In this document: positions 13,048-14,060 of the stretch, in pieces
Position numbering within the stretch: position 1 is the first letter of the stretch
How the letters are laid out: the number at the start of each line of letters is the position of its first letter
Assembly: GCA_002344205.1 (NCBI GenBank)
Contig: DDSZ01000032.1
Location: 270,196 to 284,255, forward strand
DNA from: Opitutaceae bacterium UBA2377
GTDB lineage: Bacteria; Verrucomicrobiota; Verrucomicrobiia; Opitutales; Opitutaceae
DNA: 14,060 nucleotides
Direction of reading: 5' to 3'
Notes under the pieces: generated by a model
What the model was told of the DNA's origin: nothing
Database searches by the model: none
The model's input: only the letters and a program-made list of their open reading frames with translations
Translations under genes and position numbers: made by a program

Positions 13048-14060
13048 GTGAGCGCCACTCCGCGACAACCCTTTCGTTTCCGCCTCGAGTTTCCGCCCGA
13101 GCTGCCCATCAGCGCGCGGGCGGAGGAGCTGGTGGCGACCATCCAGCAGCATCCGGTGGTCATCCTGGCGGGTGAGACGGGCTCGGGCAAAACCACGCAA
13201 ATCCCCAAGATGTGCCTTGCGGCCGGCCGCGGCACGGCGGGCCGCATCGCCTGCACGCAGCCGCGGCGCGTGGCGGCGTTGTCGGTCTCGCGGCGCGTGG
13301 CCGAGGAACTCGGGGTGGGGTGGGGCCGCGAGGTCGGCTGCAAGATCCGCTTCGACGACCGGACCACGCCGGCGACAGTGATCAAGTTTCTCACCGACGG
13401 CATGCTGCTGGCCGAGGTCCAGGGCGATCCGCTGCTGCGCGAATACGACACCATCATCATCGACGAGGCGCATGAGCGTTCGCTCAACATCGATTTTTTG
13501 CTCGGACACCTGCGCACGCTGCGCTTCAAGCGGCCGGAGCTGAAGATCATCATCACCTCGGCGACCATTGACACGGAGATGTTCAGCCGCGCCTTCGACG
13601 ATGCGCCGGTCGTGCAGGTCTCGGGCCGCACCTATCCGGTCGAGGTGATCTATGCGCCCTTGGACGAGTTGGGCCGGGACTACGCCGACAATGACGAGAA
13701 TGAGGACCAGGCCGACCAGTCCGCCGTGGCGTCGGCGAGAGCGGAGGCGCTGCACTACATCGACGGTGCGGTTGAGGCGGTGGAGCGGATCGTGCGCGAC
13801 AGCAACGCCGGCGACATTCTCGTCTTCATGCCGAGCGAGCGCGATATCCGCGAGACCTGCGACCTGCTGGAAGGCCGGATGCGCAACCGGAACCGCGCCT
13901 TTGAGCTGGTGCCCCTGTTCGGCCGGCTGACCAATGCCGAGCAGCAGCGCGTGTTTGCGCCAACGCAGGCCCGGAAGATCATTGTCGCCACCAATATCGC
14001 GGAGACCTCGCTCACGATCCCCGGCATCCGCTTCGTGGTGGACACCGGCCTGGCGCGCAT
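13048..14060 (+). CDS. hrpA: DEAH-box RNA helicase HrpA, N-terminal 337 residues
   Basis: The gene begins with GTG at 13048 and runs off the right edge. The visible protein has RecA domain 1 with Walker A GETGSGKT (42-49), CTQPRRVAALSVSRRVAEE (69-87), DEAH (139-142) and SAT (171-173). RecA domain 2 begins at about 237, with ILVFMPSERDI (257-267) and TNIAETSLTIPGI (315-327). These are the DEAH/RHA helicase motifs in HrpA order. HrpA proteins unwind or remodel RNA using NTP hydrolysis. An acidic insert of about 30 residues (205-235, DNDENEDQADQ) links the domains, near the normal linker region of HrpA. The N-terminus is short compared with the E. coli protein. A TTG at 12994 in frame is unlikely because it would translate the palindrome. 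Confidence 0.93.
   Translation, partial: MSATPRQPFRFRLEFPPELPISARAEELVATIQQHPVVILAGETGSGKTTQIPKMCLAAGRGTAGRIACTQPRRVAALSVSRRVAEELGVGWGREVGCKIRFDDRTTPATVIKFLTDGMLLAEVQGDPLLREYDTIIIDEAHERSLNIDFLLGHLRTLRFKRPELKIIITSATIDTEMFSRAFDDAPVVQVSGRTYPVEVIYAPLDELGRDYADNDENEDQADQSAVASARAEALHYIDGAVEAVERIVRDSNAGDILVFMPSERDIRETCDLLEGRMRNRNRAFELVPLFGRLTNAEQQRVFAPTQARKIIVATNIAETSLTIPGIRFVVDTGLAR

Overview
The window is a GC-rich stretch of a bacterial chromosome, densely packed with genes and with short gaps. The closest fit I can infer is a Verrucomicrobiota bacterium of the Opitutaceae type. This rests on the mix of families (a bacterial deoxyhypusine-synthase homologue, a DUF3300 protein, a response regulator with a CxYCKKIRDD tail, dispersed palindromic repeats), on GTG starts and on the scarcity of Shine-Dalgarno sites. 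It is an inference from family content, not proof. No phage, insertion sequence, CRISPR array, tRNA or rRNA is visible.

Layout, left to right. (1) 1-1056, minus strand: the first 39 codons of an ABC-F ATPase, preceded by an EamA/DMT-type transporter gene. (2) 1149-5081, plus strand: a deoxyhypusine/homospermidine synthase-like protein closed by a clear intrinsic terminator, a long DUF255/thioredoxin-fold protein (YyaL family) and a single-domain response regulator with a four-cysteine tail. (3) 5138-7821, plus strand: a compact phnD-phnC-phnE ABC importer operon with overlapping genes, followed 7 bases later by a slyX-like gene. (4) 7961-9562, minus strand: a secreted DUF3300 protein whose frame continues, after one TAG codon, into a 147-codon open frame of unknown function. 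(5) 9681-10997, minus strand: a dicarboxylate/amino acid:cation symporter, divergent from mobA (11077-11658, plus). (6) mobA converges on a cytoplasmic sulfite-oxidase-like molybdoenzyme gene (11693-12334, minus). (7) 12490-12999, minus strand: a small four-helix membrane protein, divergent from the start of hrpA (13048 to the window end).

How the genes work together. The phnDCE cassette should import a phosphonate-like or other phosphorus oxyanion, but no C-P lyase or phosphonatase is present here, so the substrate is open. mobA and the molybdoenzyme share molybdenum-cofactor biology. The rest looks like chromosomal housekeeping and accessory genes without one shared pathway.

Points most worth a second look: the deoxyhypusine-synthase homologue that keeps the catalytic lysine but has lost the residues that bind spermidine in the eukaryotic enzyme; the in-frame amber codon between DUF3300 and the downstream orphan frame; two copies of a 42-base palindromic repeat 4.5 kb apart in opposite orientation; the NMSGT (instead of NMDGT) cation-site motif in the symporter; and the four-cysteine tail on the response regulator. 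I see no single, clearly new multi-gene system.
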